Origin: Streptomyces sp. V3I8
GTDB taxonomy: Bacteria > Actinomycetota > Actinomycetes > Streptomycetales > Streptomycetaceae
Assembly: GCF_030817535.1 (NCBI RefSeq)
Contig: NZ_JAUSZL010000004.1
Span: forward strand, 1 to 64,000
Length of the DNA stretch: 64,000 bases
Direction: 5' to 3'
Shown here: positions 53,690-63,037 of the stretch, one piece after another
How the letters are laid out: the number at the start of each line of letters is the position of its first letter
Position numbering within the stretch: the stretch's first letter is position 1
Translations under genes and position numbers: made by a program
The notes under the pieces: model-generated
Database searches by the model: none
Told to the model about the DNA's origin: nothing
What the model saw: the letters and a program-made list of their open reading frames with translations, nothing else

Positions 53690-53929
53690 GTATGTGTGAG
53701 CGCCGGGCAGGCCTTGCACCTGCATCTCCCCGCAGGAAGCGGGACGTCTTTCCTTGGACCACCAACGCGCGAACCAGCACCCGGAATTCAGGTGCAGTGC
53801 TCAAGATCAATGATAGCGGATCTTTTCCGGCGGGCGCGGCCGGGTAAGCGGCGCCCTCGATGACGGCGGTCAGTGCGGGTCAGGGCGGCACACATATGCA
53901 GGACGGTGTGCCGGGGCCGGGGTTTTCGC

Positions 53930-54196
53930 TCATGAGAGGTGCGGTGCGACCGGAGGGCGGACGCGGCGGCTGTCGGGCCGTTGGCCGATCTCGCGGTCGG
54001 CAGCTTCGCGGCGGGCGCGGGCGTTGCCCAGGGCGAGCAGCAGTGCGTCCTCCTCCAGACCGTCGCACTGGGCCTCGAGGGCGGATGCCTCGGTGGTGCG
54101 GGCCTGTTCGGCCTGTTCGCGGGCGTCGGGGTAGAGCCTCTTGCGGCGTGACGTTGCCGGGCAGCGGCAGCGGGATACGGATGGCTGTGATGTCAC
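53930..54196 (-). CDS. Possible small hypothetical protein or gene fragment
   Basis: The frame RLYPDAREQAEQARTTEASA then LEAQCDGLEEDALLLALGNA looks coding (helical, acidic/basic balance) but the ends do not. It probably continues the decayed gene read at 54200-54763 in another frame. No family recognised. Confidence 0.3.
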   Translation of the reverse strand: MTSQPSVSRCRCPATSRRKRLYPDAREQAEQARTTEASALEAQCDGLEEDALLLALGNARARREAADREIGQRPDSRRVRPPVAPHLS

Positions 54197-54199
54197 CGA

Positions 54200-54763
54200 T
54201 CAAATCCATAAAGGGGCGGGTAAGCAGGTGCGCGGCCAAAAGCAGGCGTCGCTCTCGAACAGGTGGGCGGCGGCGCGTGCGGCGATGTCGTCGCCATGGG
54301 TCTGCCCCCAGGATGCGGGCGGCGCTGCGCCGGGCCAGCGCAGCCACACCTCGTCCGGGACGGCGGCGTCGGCGAAGTCCGCGGCGTCGGCGAGCGTGCC
54401 GGGCGACAGGTCGGCGTCCGGCATTGTGGTCCACCACCGTGCTGCCGCCTCCAGCGCGATACGGGCGGTCGGCTCCAGCGGGGCGTCGTCGGGGCCCGGC
54501 CGACGCGGAGTGTGAGCGGTGAGCGCGGCCAGGAGCCGACAGGCCGCGGCCGCGCCATCGGAGCTGGCGGCCAATTGTGTCCAAGCGACTACCGGATCGC
54601 CCAGCAGGTCACCGGCATGACCGGCGCCGGTCAACAGGCCGGGGGCCAGGGCGTGCAGCCGGGAGTGGGCTGCGGTGAACACGCCGGTGTGGCGGTGCCA
54701 GAGCGGCAGGTGCATGCCGGTCGCAGTGTCGACCGGCTCATCGCCGGCGTGCGCGACCAGCAC
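54200..54763 (-). CDS. Hypothetical protein, possibly 5' truncated
   Basis: 187 residues from GTG 54763 (LVAHAGDEPVDTATGMHLPL). Helical, with RIALEAAARWWTTMPDADLS and DEVWLRWPGAAPPASWGQTH. In-frame codons upstream (DVLDLVAD) look coding up to a TGA near 54848, so the gene may have lost its start. It lies between two wrecked regions. Family not recognised. Confidence 0.4.
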   Translation of the reverse strand: MLVAHAGDEPVDTATGMHLPLWHRHTGVFTAAHSRLHALAPGLLTGAGHAGDLLGDPVVAWTQLAASSDGAAAACRLLAALTAHTPRRPGPDDAPLEPTARIALEAAARWWTTMPDADLSPGTLADAADFADAAVPDEVWLRWPGAAPPASWGQTHGDDIAARAAAHLFESDACFWPRTCLPAPLWI

Positions 54764-54959
54764 GTCGGCGACCAGATCCAGGACGTCGCCGGGCAGTGCG
54801 GCGCCGGTGCGGGTCCGGGCGACGGCGTGCTCCGCACTACCCGGACAAGGTCACGTCCGGCCGGACCACCGCAGAGCATCACGCGTAGCTGGTCGGGTCC
54901 GGTGTGGGTGCCAGGAGGCCCGGTAACGGGCTGGCGGCGTCAGGGAGATGCCCGGCGTC

Positions 54960-55320
54960 GAAGTCCGGCATCGAAAGCCCTCTGTCCGTCCTGCTCGCAG
55001 CGGCCACGGCGAGCGTCCTGGCCGGTGCCCGCTCACTGACCGCGATCATGGAATGGGGCACAGATGTCCCGGCCTGGCCTGCCGGGCCCTCTGCTTCCCC
55101 GTCGACCGGCTGACCGGCACCGTGTCGGTCCCGCATCCCCCCACCCCGCACCGCCTCCTGGTCCAGTTCGACGACCACGCCCTGGACCGGGTGATCGGCG
55201 CGTTCCTCGCAGCCCGGGCCACGTCTGTCGAACCCGGGTTGCGGGCGATCGTCGTCGACGGCAGAGCACTGCGCGGCTTGCGCACCGCGGTCCTCACCAC
55301 CAGCGCTCCGAGGAGATGCG
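54960..55320 (+). pseudogene. ISAs1-family transposase remnant
   Basis: Two frames hold consecutive family pieces: SVLAGARSLTAIMEWGTDVP and then LTGTVSVPHPPTPHRLLVQF with DRVIGAFLAARATSVEPGLR and AIVVDGRALRG, the N-terminal part and first catalytic block of ISAs1-type transposases. A frameshift lies near 55090. The catalytic remainder is missing. The stretch to 55490 has no supported gene. Confidence 0.7.
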
Positions 55321-55489
55321 CTGGTTCCTGAAAGTCGGTCCGTACGAAATCACCGGCTGAAGCGACTCGGAAGGCACGAACCTGAGCGCTTTCCCAGGCG
55401 GTCACCTGGTTCACACATCCAACGACCACACCGCCGGAGTGGCCCCTACCAGGGAAGCCCGTTGTCGTGTCGTGCCCGTCTCCTTGGCG

Positions 55490-55840
55490 GACAGTGGACC
55501 ACTGGGGCGAGACCGGCACCTCACCGGAGATGGCAACGCCTGCACGGCGGAAGTCCTCCGGAGTCGACGCTGTGGTGTCCGGGGCGACGCCGACCGAGTA
55601 GTCCAGGAGTACCCGGGCCCGGAGCCCGGCCTTGACCGCGTCAAGGGCCGTCGCGCGGACGCAGTGGTCGGTGGCGATGCCTACTACGTCGGCCTCTTCC
55701 ACCGCCCGCGAGCGCAGCCAGTCCGCCAGGGGTGTGCCGTGTTCGCCGGCGCCTTCGAAGCCGCTCTTGGAAGCGCTATGGGCACCCTTGAAGAAGACGG
55801 CATCCACCTTGCCCCCCGGCGGCTGTGGGAGCGAAGTTCG
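55490..55840 (-). pseudogene. Nicotinamidase/isochorismatase C-terminal remnant
   Basis: The minus frame reads VDAVFFKGAHSASKSGFEGA, then ADVVGIATDHCVRATALDAV with the catalytic cysteine, and LDYSVGVAPDTTASTPEDFR, the second half of a PncA-like cysteine hydrolase. The N-terminal half with the catalytic aspartate and metal-binding residues is missing, and the frame runs on past the family end into unrelated sequence. Non-functional. Confidence 0.75.
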
Positions 55841-55952
55841 GACTGATCGTCAGTTCCCGCACCGCGCTCCACCAGATCGGCGGCAGCAGTCGCGATCCGC
55901 GTCCCGCCCGAGACCGGGACACTGCTTCCCTCACACGGGCTGAGCAGGCCGG

Positions 55953-56220
55953 TTATGCGGCTGGCTCGTACGTCACGGTCCGGTCCGGGCATTCGGCCGC
56001 CGCCTCGCGCAGCGCCGTCACCTCTGCCTCATCCGCTGTGAGGCTCCAGTCTGCCTCGTCCGCTGTGAGGCTCCAGCGGATCTTCGTTGCGACCCACTCC
56101 GCGACGTAGCGGCAGTGCACCTCGGCAGCCGGCGGCCACTGGGCGTGATCCTGGTCTGCCTTGGACCTGTTCGAGCGGGCCGTGACAGGAACCGGGCTGG
56201 TGGCCGCACCCTGGTCGTTG
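55953..56220 (-). pseudogene. HNH endonuclease family C-terminal remnant with a 27-bp tandem duplication
   Basis: Read on the minus strand: VTARSNRSKADQDHAQWPPA, then CRYVAEWVATKIRWSLTADE and a TAA at 55953-55955. This matches the end of secreted Streptomyces HNH/DUF1524 nuclease-like proteins. The phrase WSLTADEA occurs twice because a 27-base unit is duplicated (56023-56049 and 56050-56076). Upstream of about 56220 the family sequence is lost; 56221-56516 has no supported gene. Confidence 0.7.
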
Positions 56221-56516
56221 CACGTCCGTCCCGGTCTCCCAGCTCACCGACCCCGCCGTGCGCACTCTGCGCACCGCACTGAATGCCAACACCCCCCCAG
56301 GCTTTCCGGGCGGCGCCGACTCCGGACGCCACCATGTCCGACGACGGCTCCGAGCGCGACCTCGACGACCGGAACGAGCGGAAGATCTTCTCCTCCAACG
56401 AGCAGCTCGGCGCGGAAAGCGAGCATGACGGCGGCCCCCCCTTCCGGCGAAGGACCGGCTTGGCGAACTCGGGCAGGGCGCCTGTGCGCGGGCGCCCTGC
56501 GGTCCTGCCGGATTCC

Positions 56517-56915
56517 CTACTGAGGCCTGAAGGAACGGATCTGGTAGCTGCCCTGCAGGTTGCCGCCGGCGTCGGTGGGGGTGGACCCGACGCGTGCGTG
56601 GTAGTTGGTCTGCGTGTAGTACTGCACGCGGTGCCCTGTCCTGTTCCAGACGGAGCGGACGTTCTGTCCCCGCTGGATGAAGGAACAGTCGTCGGCGGTG
56701 TTCGCCTTACTGGCCTGCGACCACTGACAGCGGGTTCCCCCGCCGTTCCAGTCGCTGTAGATGCAGAAGTATCCGGGGGCGCAGTTGTAGGCCGCCCGGC
56801 TGCTGAGCACCGCGGGGGCCTCAGCCGCGGCGGGGGCGACGGCCGCGGCGGGTACCGCCCCGAAGGCCGTGACCAGGGCGGCTGCGGCGACGGCGAGCGA
56901 GTGGATCCGACGCAT
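56517..56915 (-). CDS. Secreted peptidase inhibitor family I36 protein
   Basis: 132 residues from ATG 56915 with AAGGAGA ahead. The signal peptide SLAVAAAALVTAFGAVPAAA is followed by the I36 core APGYFCIYSDWNGGGTRCQW, then CSFIQRGQNVRSVWNRTGHR. Cysteines should form the disulfides typical of the family. The type member inhibits a metalloprotease, but many relatives have no tested activity. Monocistronic. Confidence 0.88.
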   Translation of the reverse strand: MRRIHSLAVAAAALVTAFGAVPAAAVAPAAAEAPAVLSSRAAYNCAPGYFCIYSDWNGGGTRCQWSQASKANTADDCSFIQRGQNVRSVWNRTGHRVQYYTQTNYHARVGSTPTDAGGNLQGSYQIRSFRPQ

Positions 56916-57118
56916 GGCAGGGTCTCCTTTTTCTCGTCGGCGGTGTGGAACAGCCACGCCGCCGTGGACGGACTGAGCCGCTCAGGTGGCAGCTCAGTCA
57001 CCGGGCAGGCCAACGAGGCGCCCCCGATCAAGAAACGGGAGAGGGCCGGCTGTGGCTCTGCCCGCTGATTCTTCGTCCGGTATCCGCAGCACAGCGGATC
57101 CCGGCCCTTTTCCTGGAT

Positions 57119-57525
57119 TCAGGTCACAGCACGGCGAGGTGGAAGGCGGTGGCCCTGCCGCCGCCGGTGGGGTTGTAGGTGGCAACCGAGATGCCGTTGC
57201 CGCCCGCGCAGCCGCCCGGGATGACCCGAACGGTGTGGAGCCCGGGGTGTCGCGAGGTGTTGCCGTGACGACGGCCCGGGACAGGTCGATGTCTTCGTTG
57301 CCGATCTCGACGCAGCAGCCGTGGCCCGAGGCGGTGACCGCACCCACCCCCTTGGAGTGCGTGAGCGTGCCGTCCGCCTCGACCGGCGCGCCGGCCTGCG
57401 CGTAGGGGGGCCTGGGAGGTACTCGCGTCCGGGGCCGCGACAGCCACCCCGGCCAGCACCGTCGCCACCACCGCGAGCTCCGCGCCCGTCAGCGCCGTGA
57501 CGCGCCTGTTCCTGGTCTTGAACAT
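57119..57525 (-). pseudogene. Secreted protein gene with two compensating frameshifts
   Basis: From ATG 57525 the first frame gives a signal-like LTGAELAVVATVLAGVAVAA. The mature part then continues in a second frame (GTLTHSKGVGAVTASGHGCC and EIGNEDIDLSRAVVTATPRD) and returns to the first for HTVRVIPGGCAGGNGISVAT through FHLAVL. Joined, it resembles small Streptomyces exoproteins of about 130 residues with two cysteines. Either two indels or sequencing errors explain this. Function unknown. Confidence 0.55.
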
Positions 57526-57719
57526 GACGTTCCCCTATCTCCACCAGGATGCCGCCGACTCCCCGGACAGCGACACACACAACGCTATCCACGCCCTTCA
57601 TACGCATTGCCAACTTTCTCGGGCAAACCACCAGTTGGAGGGGAATCGCAGCTCACCGACGAACGGTCCCTCCCCCAGCGCACGCCGGACCCACCCGCAC
57701 GGAGCACGCCCCCGGCCAT

Positions 57720-57840
57720 CAGCCCTTTTGCGCCCGGGATCCCACGCCGTCCCTGGCAGCAGTCGAGAACGACGACGAAGCGCCGGGCTGCGCGGTCCGT
57801 GATGATCTCGCGCAGCGCCTGGCAGGTGACGGTCACCGCC
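57720..57840 (-). pseudogene. Caspase-like domain fragment
   Basis: About 35 codons read CQALREIITDRAARRFVVVL DCCQGRRG, resembling the strand carrying the catalytic cysteine (LDCCxSG) of caspase-family (metacaspase-like) proteins from Streptomyces. The rest of the domain, including the histidine block, is missing. Confidence 0.45.
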
Positions 57841-57993
57841 ACCGAACTGCTGCGCTTCGGGCACTCCTGGGCCGCCGTCCACGCCATCCACGCCGCCCGC
57901 CCCTCCCCCGCCCACCCCACCGGGCGGTGCCTGCTCACCCTCACCCCCAAGGCGTATGCAGGCACCGGCGTCCAGGCCGTCCACCCCGGCCGG
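57800..57993 (+). pseudogene. Fragment of an unrecognised plus-strand gene
   Basis: The plus frame VTATELLRFGHSWAAVHAIH then PTGRCLLTLTPKAYAGTGVQ looks coding and ends at 57993. It begins where the caspase-like piece ends, so two unrelated gene ends have been joined. Family unknown. Confidence 0.4.
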
Positions 57994-58108
57994 TAGCCAC
58001 CGCGCCCGCGGCAGGAGACGGGGTGGAAGCATCTGTGTGCAGAATCATGAGGAGGGCTTTTGGCGCCACCGGCTGATGACCTGATCGGCGCCGGGTACCC
58101 ATAGGCTC

Positions 58109-58870
58109 ATGACAGAAGTGGTTCAGGCGGGTCTGTGGGGGCTGGTGGCAGGTTCTGCGCTGCTCCTCGGGGCAGTGGCGGGTTTCGGGCTGCGGGTGCC
58201 GCAGAAGGTGATCGCGGCAGTGATGGCCTTCGGAGCCGGCGTGCTGCTGTCGGCGGTCAGCTTCGAGCTGGTCGGGGAAGCCTACGAGCAGGCGGGACTG
58301 GCGCCGGCGGTCATCGGCACGCTGGCCGGCGCCGTGGCCTACACGGCGGGCAACATGTGGCTGGCCCACCGCGGCGCCCGCCACCGCAAGCGCTCCGGCC
58401 ACCACCAGGACCAGAGACAGCCCTCCGAGGACCAGCAGAACGGTTCGGGACTCGCGCTGGCCTTCGGTGCCCTGCTCGACGGCGTTCCGGAGTCGGCGGT
58501 CATCGGCGTGAGCCTGCTCGACGGCGGGGCAGTGAGTCTGGTGACCGTGGCGGCGGTGTTCATCAGCAACGTTCCCGAAGGGCTGTCCAGCTCGGCGGGG
58601 ATGAAGAAGGCAGGCCGCAGCAAGGCGTACGTCTTCGGGGTGTGGGGTGCCATCGCCGCGGCGAGCACTCTCTCGGCGGTCCTCGGCTACACCGTGGTCG
58701 GCGGTTTCTCCCCCGCCGTGATCGCCGCCGTGACCGCGGTGGCGGCCGGAGCGATCCTCGCGATGGTCGCCGACACGATGATCCCCGAGGCGTTCGAGGA
58801 CGCCCACCTGGCCATCGGGCTGATCACGGTCAGCGGCTTCCTGGTCTCCTTCGCCCTCTCCCACACCTGA
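58109..58870 (+). CDS. ZIP-family metal transporter
   Basis: 253 residues from ATG 58109. About eight hydrophobic helices, a His-rich cytoplasmic loop at about 87-105 (HRGARHRKRSGHHQ), and the ZIP signatures ALLDGVPESAVIGVSLL in helix 4 and FISNVPEGLSSSAGM in helix 5 that bind the metal. ZIP proteins bring zinc, iron or other divalent metals into the cytoplasm. No regulator is adjacent. It lies alone between stump regions. Confidence 0.9.
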   Translation: MTEVVQAGLWGLVAGSALLLGAVAGFGLRVPQKVIAAVMAFGAGVLLSAVSFELVGEAYEQAGLAPAVIGTLAGAVAYTAGNMWLAHRGARHRKRSGHHQDQRQPSEDQQNGSGLALAFGALLDGVPESAVIGVSLLDGGAVSLVTVAAVFISNVPEGLSSSAGMKKAGRSKAYVFGVWGAIAAASTLSAVLGYTVVGGFSPAVIAAVTAVAAGAILAMVADTMIPEAFEDAHLAIGLITVSGFLVSFALSHT

Positions 58871-58877
58871 CGGACCC

Positions 58878-59073
58878 GGTCACCGTCGCAGACGGGGACG
58901 GCCTCCCGCCCGCTGAGGGTCCAAGCAGACGCGGAGGGGGACGCGGCGTCGTCCGTGAGGGGTGCGGGCCAGGCGCCGGTGCCGTCCGGCGCGAGGAGCC
59001 AGGAGCGGCCCTCGGTGGCGTGGTAGTGGACGGTTACCGCCTCGGCGCTCGTGAGCGAGTCCGAGTTCATCAC
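58878..59073 (-). CDS. Possible small hypothetical protein
   Basis: MNSDSLTSAEAVTVHYHATE and GRSWLLAPDGTGAWPAP suggest a beta-rich coding segment of about 65 residues. The frame continues antisense into the ZIP gene, which is not credible, so the true end is unclear. May be a truncated gene. Confidence 0.3.
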
Positions 59074-59124
59074 CGGCTCGGCGGTGCTCTGTCAGTGTGT
59101 GATCTTGTGGTTCTGTGCCTGCGT

Positions 59125-59154
59125 GAGCCCCCGGTGGGCTGTCTCCGGGGGCTC
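59125..59154. terminator. GC hairpin
   Basis: GAGCCCCCGG (59125-59134) pairs exactly with CCGGGGGCTC (59145-59154) around ten bases. It is 255 bases past the ZIP stop and 390 bases past the end of the SapA-like gene, and could serve either. The rest of 59074-59542 holds no supported gene. Confidence 0.6.
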
Positions 59155-59542
59155 GACTGCAGGCGCGGCGGCCGGGGTCCTGGTCTTCGAAGGGCGCCTA
59201 CCGGCAGGGGCGGCAAGGGTGCGAAGACAACCTGGTCCCGACAGTACGGCGGCACAACTGCGCTGCAGTTGTCCGCTGGGCACTCCGGCTGCGACCGCAG
59301 GGAAGGAAGGAGCAGGCCCGGCCGGGCCCGGCCGGCACCGGGGGTCGATCCGCCTCGCACTCGGTGACATCCACATCCACCCTGTTCCCGCATGGGCCGA
59401 CAGCCTGTGCTCCAAGGCGCCCCGGCAACTGGACCGGGTCCGTTCGGCTCGGTCCTGGTGTCGGCGGGTTGTCGCTCGCCGCATGTACGGATGAGTGCCG
59501 GCGTGGCCGATTTGGTGGTCGGCCACGCCAACTGTCGTTGGG

Positions 59543-59983
59543 TCAGGGGCACAGGCCAACGTCGGAGTTGTAGTAGATGTCGATCGCGCCGCTCCAGGCC
59601 ATGCACTGGCCGGCATGGGGGAGGTCCTTGTAGACGGGGCCGGCGAAGGTCGTGTAGGAGCCGGCGTCCCTGGCCGGGGTGGTGCTGGCCGGCCAGGTGT
59701 CCAGGGTGACCTCCATGAAGACGCGGGCGCCGGGCTTGTTGCGCACCGTAACGGCGCACCACTGCTCATCTGCCGCGCTGTAGGCCACGTACGTGGTCGC
59801 GGCCACGGTGGTCTGCGAGGAATTGACCGGAGTCTCCATGAAGACCTCGTACCCCGTGCCGCACGCCCCGTTGTACGCGCCGGCAGTGGCGGCCGAGGCC
59901 GGCGTGGTCGCGGCGAGCGTGCCGCCCAGGGCCAAAACGGCAAGGGCTCCGGCGGTGGCTGTCTTGCGGCGGATCGACTTCAT
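59543..59983 (-). CDS. Spore-associated protein A-like secreted protein
   Basis: 146 residues from ATG 59983 (GGGGGAG ahead). The signal peptide TAGALAVLALGGTLAATTPA ends at an ASA-A site. The mature part, AYNGACGTGYEVFMETPVNS, WCAVTVRNKPGARVFMEV and YTTFAGPVYKDLPHAGQC, follows the SapA pattern of Streptomyces spore-surface proteins with conserved cysteines. SapA is associated with the spore coat of S. coelicolor; molecular role unknown. Confidence 0.8.
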   Translation of the reverse strand: MKSIRRKTATAGALAVLALGGTLAATTPASAATAGAYNGACGTGYEVFMETPVNSSQTTVAATTYVAYSAADEQWCAVTVRNKPGARVFMEVTLDTWPASTTPARDAGSYTTFAGPVYKDLPHAGQCMAWSGAIDIYYNSDVGLCP

Positions 59984-60179
59984 GATGCTCCCCCTAGTGG
60001 TTCCATGACGGGACGGCCGGTCATCGCCGTCCACGCACAGTCAGACCAGGCAGACCTGCTGACAGTTGCAGACTTTTTTGTCGTGGTCCTGTCACCGGTG
60101 TCACAAGGACTGTTACGCCCATGTGCATGGCGTGCCCGTACGTATGGCCGTCGCCGGATTCATCTCTCACCACCGCCGG

Positions 60180-60300
60180 CGTCTTGAGCACCGGAGCCCT
60201 GCGCGCCCATCGGCTGACCGCCGAGCCCAGCCGCCGCCTGCGCGCCATCACCGCCCCCGCCGGCCTGAGTTGTGAGCAGGTCCTGGCCCAGGCCGTGCCT
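60180..60300 (+). pseudogene. Highly degenerate RHH-like module
   Basis: The frame reads LTAEPSRRLRAITAPAGLSC EQVLAQA, matching the SADVSRRLRAIAARTGLQPE module with several changes and losing the LADRV end. It has no start or flanking family sequence. Around it (59984-60659) nothing else is supported. Confidence 0.55.
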
Positions 60301-60659
60301 GTCAGGGCGGTCTTCTGTGCTTGCGGTCCCGTGCGGGTGCAGGGCACCGCCGTGCCGCCCGGCGTCGGTGATCGTCCGTCGGGGCCGGTCTCCGGGTTCC
60401 TCGGGCGACGGGGCTGGCCATTCCGTAGGTTCCGCGGCGGCGGGGACATGGACGACGCACGTGCTGACGTGGACGATCGAGCCGCGGATCGAGCTGGTGG
60501 ATCGGGCCGGGCCGCTCCGCAGGGAACCGGCCGGGATCAGCCTGGGGTTGCCGGTCCGGAGCGGGTGCGGGAGCGGGTGGGCGGCCCCGGGCGGGGAGGG
60601 ACAGGTCCCACCGGGCGATGGAGAGGCGGTAGCCGGACTCCGGAGCGCGCACGGTCTTC

Positions 60660-60835
60660 GGCTCGCTGATGACTGATGTCCGGGCAGTGGGGAAAGGGCG
60701 GCGGCACTCGTTGAAGTGGTGGATCACGTCACGGACGGTGCCCTCGTCGGCCTGGACCAGTTGCGCGATCGTGGGTGTCCTTGACGGCGGTGGTGACGAT
60801 CTTTCCGGCATGTCGTGGGTCGAGCTCGACGATCT
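60660..60835 (-). pseudogene. IS630-type transposase N-terminal fragment
   Basis: The minus frame TPTIAQLVQADEGTVRDVIH HFNE is the helix-turn-helix start of IS630-family transposases. After about 25 codons the family sequence ends and the frame runs into unrelated DNA. Confidence 0.55.
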
Positions 60836-60959
60836 GCCCGTTCATCAATGAGGCGGTCGCTCGCGTGGACCTTGCGCCTGGCCCAGACGGCCCCGGCCGG
60901 CAGGGCGGTGGAGGCGGCGGGGATGCCGCCGTCCACCGTCCGCGACGGCACCGGCTTCA

Positions 60960-61110
60960 CCACCGCCGCCCCCTGGCCTCCTACGCCGGCCTCGCCCCGG
61001 CCACGAAGTCATCCCAGACGTCGAGCCACGGCGAACACACACCCAGAGGCGGCAACCGGCAGCTCGAACGCGCGATCCGTCAGCTCCTCACGATGTTGGC
61101 CCTCCCCTTG
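60960..61110 (+). pseudogene. IS110-type transposase C-terminal fragment
   Basis: LASYAGLAPATKSSQTSSHG then EHTPRGGNRQLERAIRQLL is the conserved C-terminal (transposase_20) block of IS110-family recombinases, including the serine-containing region. The upstream DEDD domain is lost. Its reading frame enters from a broken frame at about 60950. Confidence 0.65.
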
Positions 61111-61164
61111 AGGAGGAAGCCACGGACAGTGACTCGTCGCGGCCATCGGGTGAGGCGTCCCGAC

Positions 61165-61320
61165 TCAGAAGAAGTGCTTGCGTCCACCGACCGCGCGGCC
61201 GGTCGCACCCAGGATCCACAGGATGGCGCCCACCAGAATGAGGATGCCGCCGATCGTTGTGAGCAGCCCCATGCCGACGAGCAAGCCGATGAGCAGCAGA
61301 ATAAGACCAAGAATAATCAT
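61165..61320 (-). CDS. DUF6131-family small membrane protein
   Basis: 51 residues from ATG 61320. MIILGLILLLIGLLVGMGLL and GGILILVGAILWILG form two transmembrane helices, followed by GRAVGGRKHFF, the basic tail of the DUF6131 family common in actinomycetes. Length and ending match the family. Base composition is lower in GC than its surroundings. Function unknown; relatives often respond to stress. Confidence 0.85.
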   Translation of the reverse strand: MIILGLILLLIGLLVGMGLLTTIGGILILVGAILWILGATGRAVGGRKHFF

Positions 61321-61559
61321 TTCAATTTCCTGTCGTCAGGTGCGACTCAGACGCGTGTGCGTATGAGCTTCACAGCGGCCCGAATTCCCCTTGCCCGGTA
61401 GGTCCTGGCTCCGAATTACGCCAGGACCTCGGTGCGATAGCCCTTGTGCCCGGCGACACGGCATCCACGCACGTCCTCGAAAATTTGTTGGGCACTGTTC
61501 TCGGATCTGCTGACATGCGTGCGGTGTCGGGTCAGGGTGGCAGCGCAGCACAGGGTGGA

Positions 61560-61860
61560 GCTCTCCCCTGTGCAGGCTGGCGGCGCCGGCTGCTGCTGCT
61601 GCGGCACTGTCGGTGCTGGCAGCGGCCCGCCCGGCGCGCGATCGAACGCGCCGACGACGCGGCCGAGTTGTGGAGGCAGGAGGTCCGGCCGCGGGTAGGA
61701 GCACCGCGACGGTGAACAGCGCCTGGGTGGTCTTCGAGGAGGAAGCTGGCCAGTCGATGATGCCGCCGCTTGCCGGGGCCTGAGGCCGCCAGGGCAGCAC
61801 CCCGGTCGTCCGCGCGGGCGCCTGGCACATACCGTCGCGTCCCGTCCATTCCGTCGTCCC
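61560..61860 (+). pseudogene. IS630-type transposase central fragment
   Basis: RPARRAIERADDAAELWRQE and, after a frameshift, WVVFEEEAGQSMMPPLA match the region just before and at the catalytic DE block of IS630 transposases (DEAGQS-type motif). A stop follows and GRQGSTPVVRARG then continues the family sequence. Together with the fragment at 60660 it marks at least one dead IS630 copy. Confidence 0.6.
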
Positions 61861-61882
61861 TTGTGTGTGGGGCGCGAAGCGG

Positions 61883-63037
61883 TCACGGGGCGGTGTCGTC
61901 TCGGGTGACCAGGATTTCCAGGTGTCGCACGAGTTGGGCCGGGGAGGGCTGTTCGCGCATCTCACGTCCCAGCCGCTGGGCCGCCTGGCGGTAGCGGTGG
62001 GCCCTCAGCATCTCGCCGAGCCGCTCCCGGACCGATTCCCTCGTCCATTCCGTCGCGGGGATCACCGCAGCGGCCCCGGTCTCGGCGAGCCGCCCGGCGT
62101 GCCGGATGTGATCGGGCAGGCGCGGCAGGAGAAGTTGCGGGAGGTCGTAGCGCAGGGCCGTGAGCAGCGATCCCGCGCCGCCGTGGGCAATCATCAGGTC
62201 GCATTCCGGGAGCAGCAGGTGCAGGGGGGTGTCCACCATGACGCGTACGTCCCTCGGGACCCGGCCCAGTGTGTCCCGCTGCCGCGCGCTCACCGCGGCG
62301 ACCGGCTCCACGTCCAGGTCCGCGATGGTGCGGACGATCTCGCCGGTGAGGTCGTAGCCGGGGTCGAGGCGGCCCATGGTGTGGCCCCAGGTGACGCACA
62401 CCCGCGGGGACTGCGAGCGGGGCGGCAGGGCGGGCAGCACCCCGGGACCGTTGTAGGGGACGGAGCCCATCGGCAGGCGCGGGGAGCCGGTAGCGCCCTG
62501 CAGGGCGCCGGGGCACGGATCCAGCGTCGCGACGCCGAAGGGGTTCACCCCGCTCACACCGGCCCTGCGGCAGAGCGGGGCCAGTGCCTCGCTCAGGAGG
62601 TCGCCGGCGGCACCGAGCAGGTCGGTCCCGTACAGGTGGCGAACGGCGGGGATGCCGGATGCGGCGGCAGCGAGCGGGCCGGCGAAGGTGGTCGGCTCGA
62701 ACACGATCGCGTCGGCGTGCCAGCGGGCGGTCAGTTCGGTCAGGTCGTCGACCATGGCCTCCGCGAGGGAGGTGAACAGACCCAGCACCCGGGGCCCCCT
62801 GCCCGTACCGGAGGCCCGGGTGCCACCGGCCGTTCCCGCGATCTCGCGGAAGACCGCCACCGCGTCGACGTCGTGGCCGACCGGTGCCGCGTTCAGGCCG
62901 GTCCGCAGCGTGAGGTCGGTGAGCCGCGGTTGGCTCGCGACGAGCACGTCATGGCCGGAGGCACGACATGCCCAGGCGAGCGGGACCATCGCGTAGAGGT
63001 GGGAGGGCCAGGCCCAGGTGGTGAACAGGATCCGCAT
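61883..63037 (-). CDS. Antibiotic-type GT1 glycosyltransferase
   Basis: 384 residues from ATG 63037 (MRILFTTWAWPSHLYAMVPL). The GT-B fold shows the N-terminal HLYAMVPLAWACRASGHDVL of macrolide/anthracycline glycosyltransferases (EryCIII/DesVII-like) and the C-terminal nucleotide-sugar block LLPECDLMIAHGGAGSLLTA with LPQLLLPRLPDHIRHAGRL. The HGGAGS motif binds the diphosphate. No polyketide or deoxysugar genes lie in this window; they may lie beyond 64000, or this is an orphan. An upstream in-frame start at 63070 is less likely. Confidence 0.88.
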   Translation of the reverse strand: MRILFTTWAWPSHLYAMVPLAWACRASGHDVLVASQPRLTDLTLRTGLNAAPVGHDVDAVAVFREIAGTAGGTRASGTGRGPRVLGLFTSLAEAMVDDLTELTARWHADAIVFEPTTFAGPLAAAASGIPAVRHLYGTDLLGAAGDLLSEALAPLCRRAGVSGVNPFGVATLDPCPGALQGATGSPRLPMGSVPYNGPGVLPALPPRSQSPRVCVTWGHTMGRLDPGYDLTGEIVRTIADLDVEPVAAVSARQRDTLGRVPRDVRVMVDTPLHLLLPECDLMIAHGGAGSLLTALRYDLPQLLLPRLPDHIRHAGRLAETGAAAVIPATEWTRESVRERLGEMLRAHRYRQAAQRLGREMREQPSPAQLVRHLEILVTRDDTAP

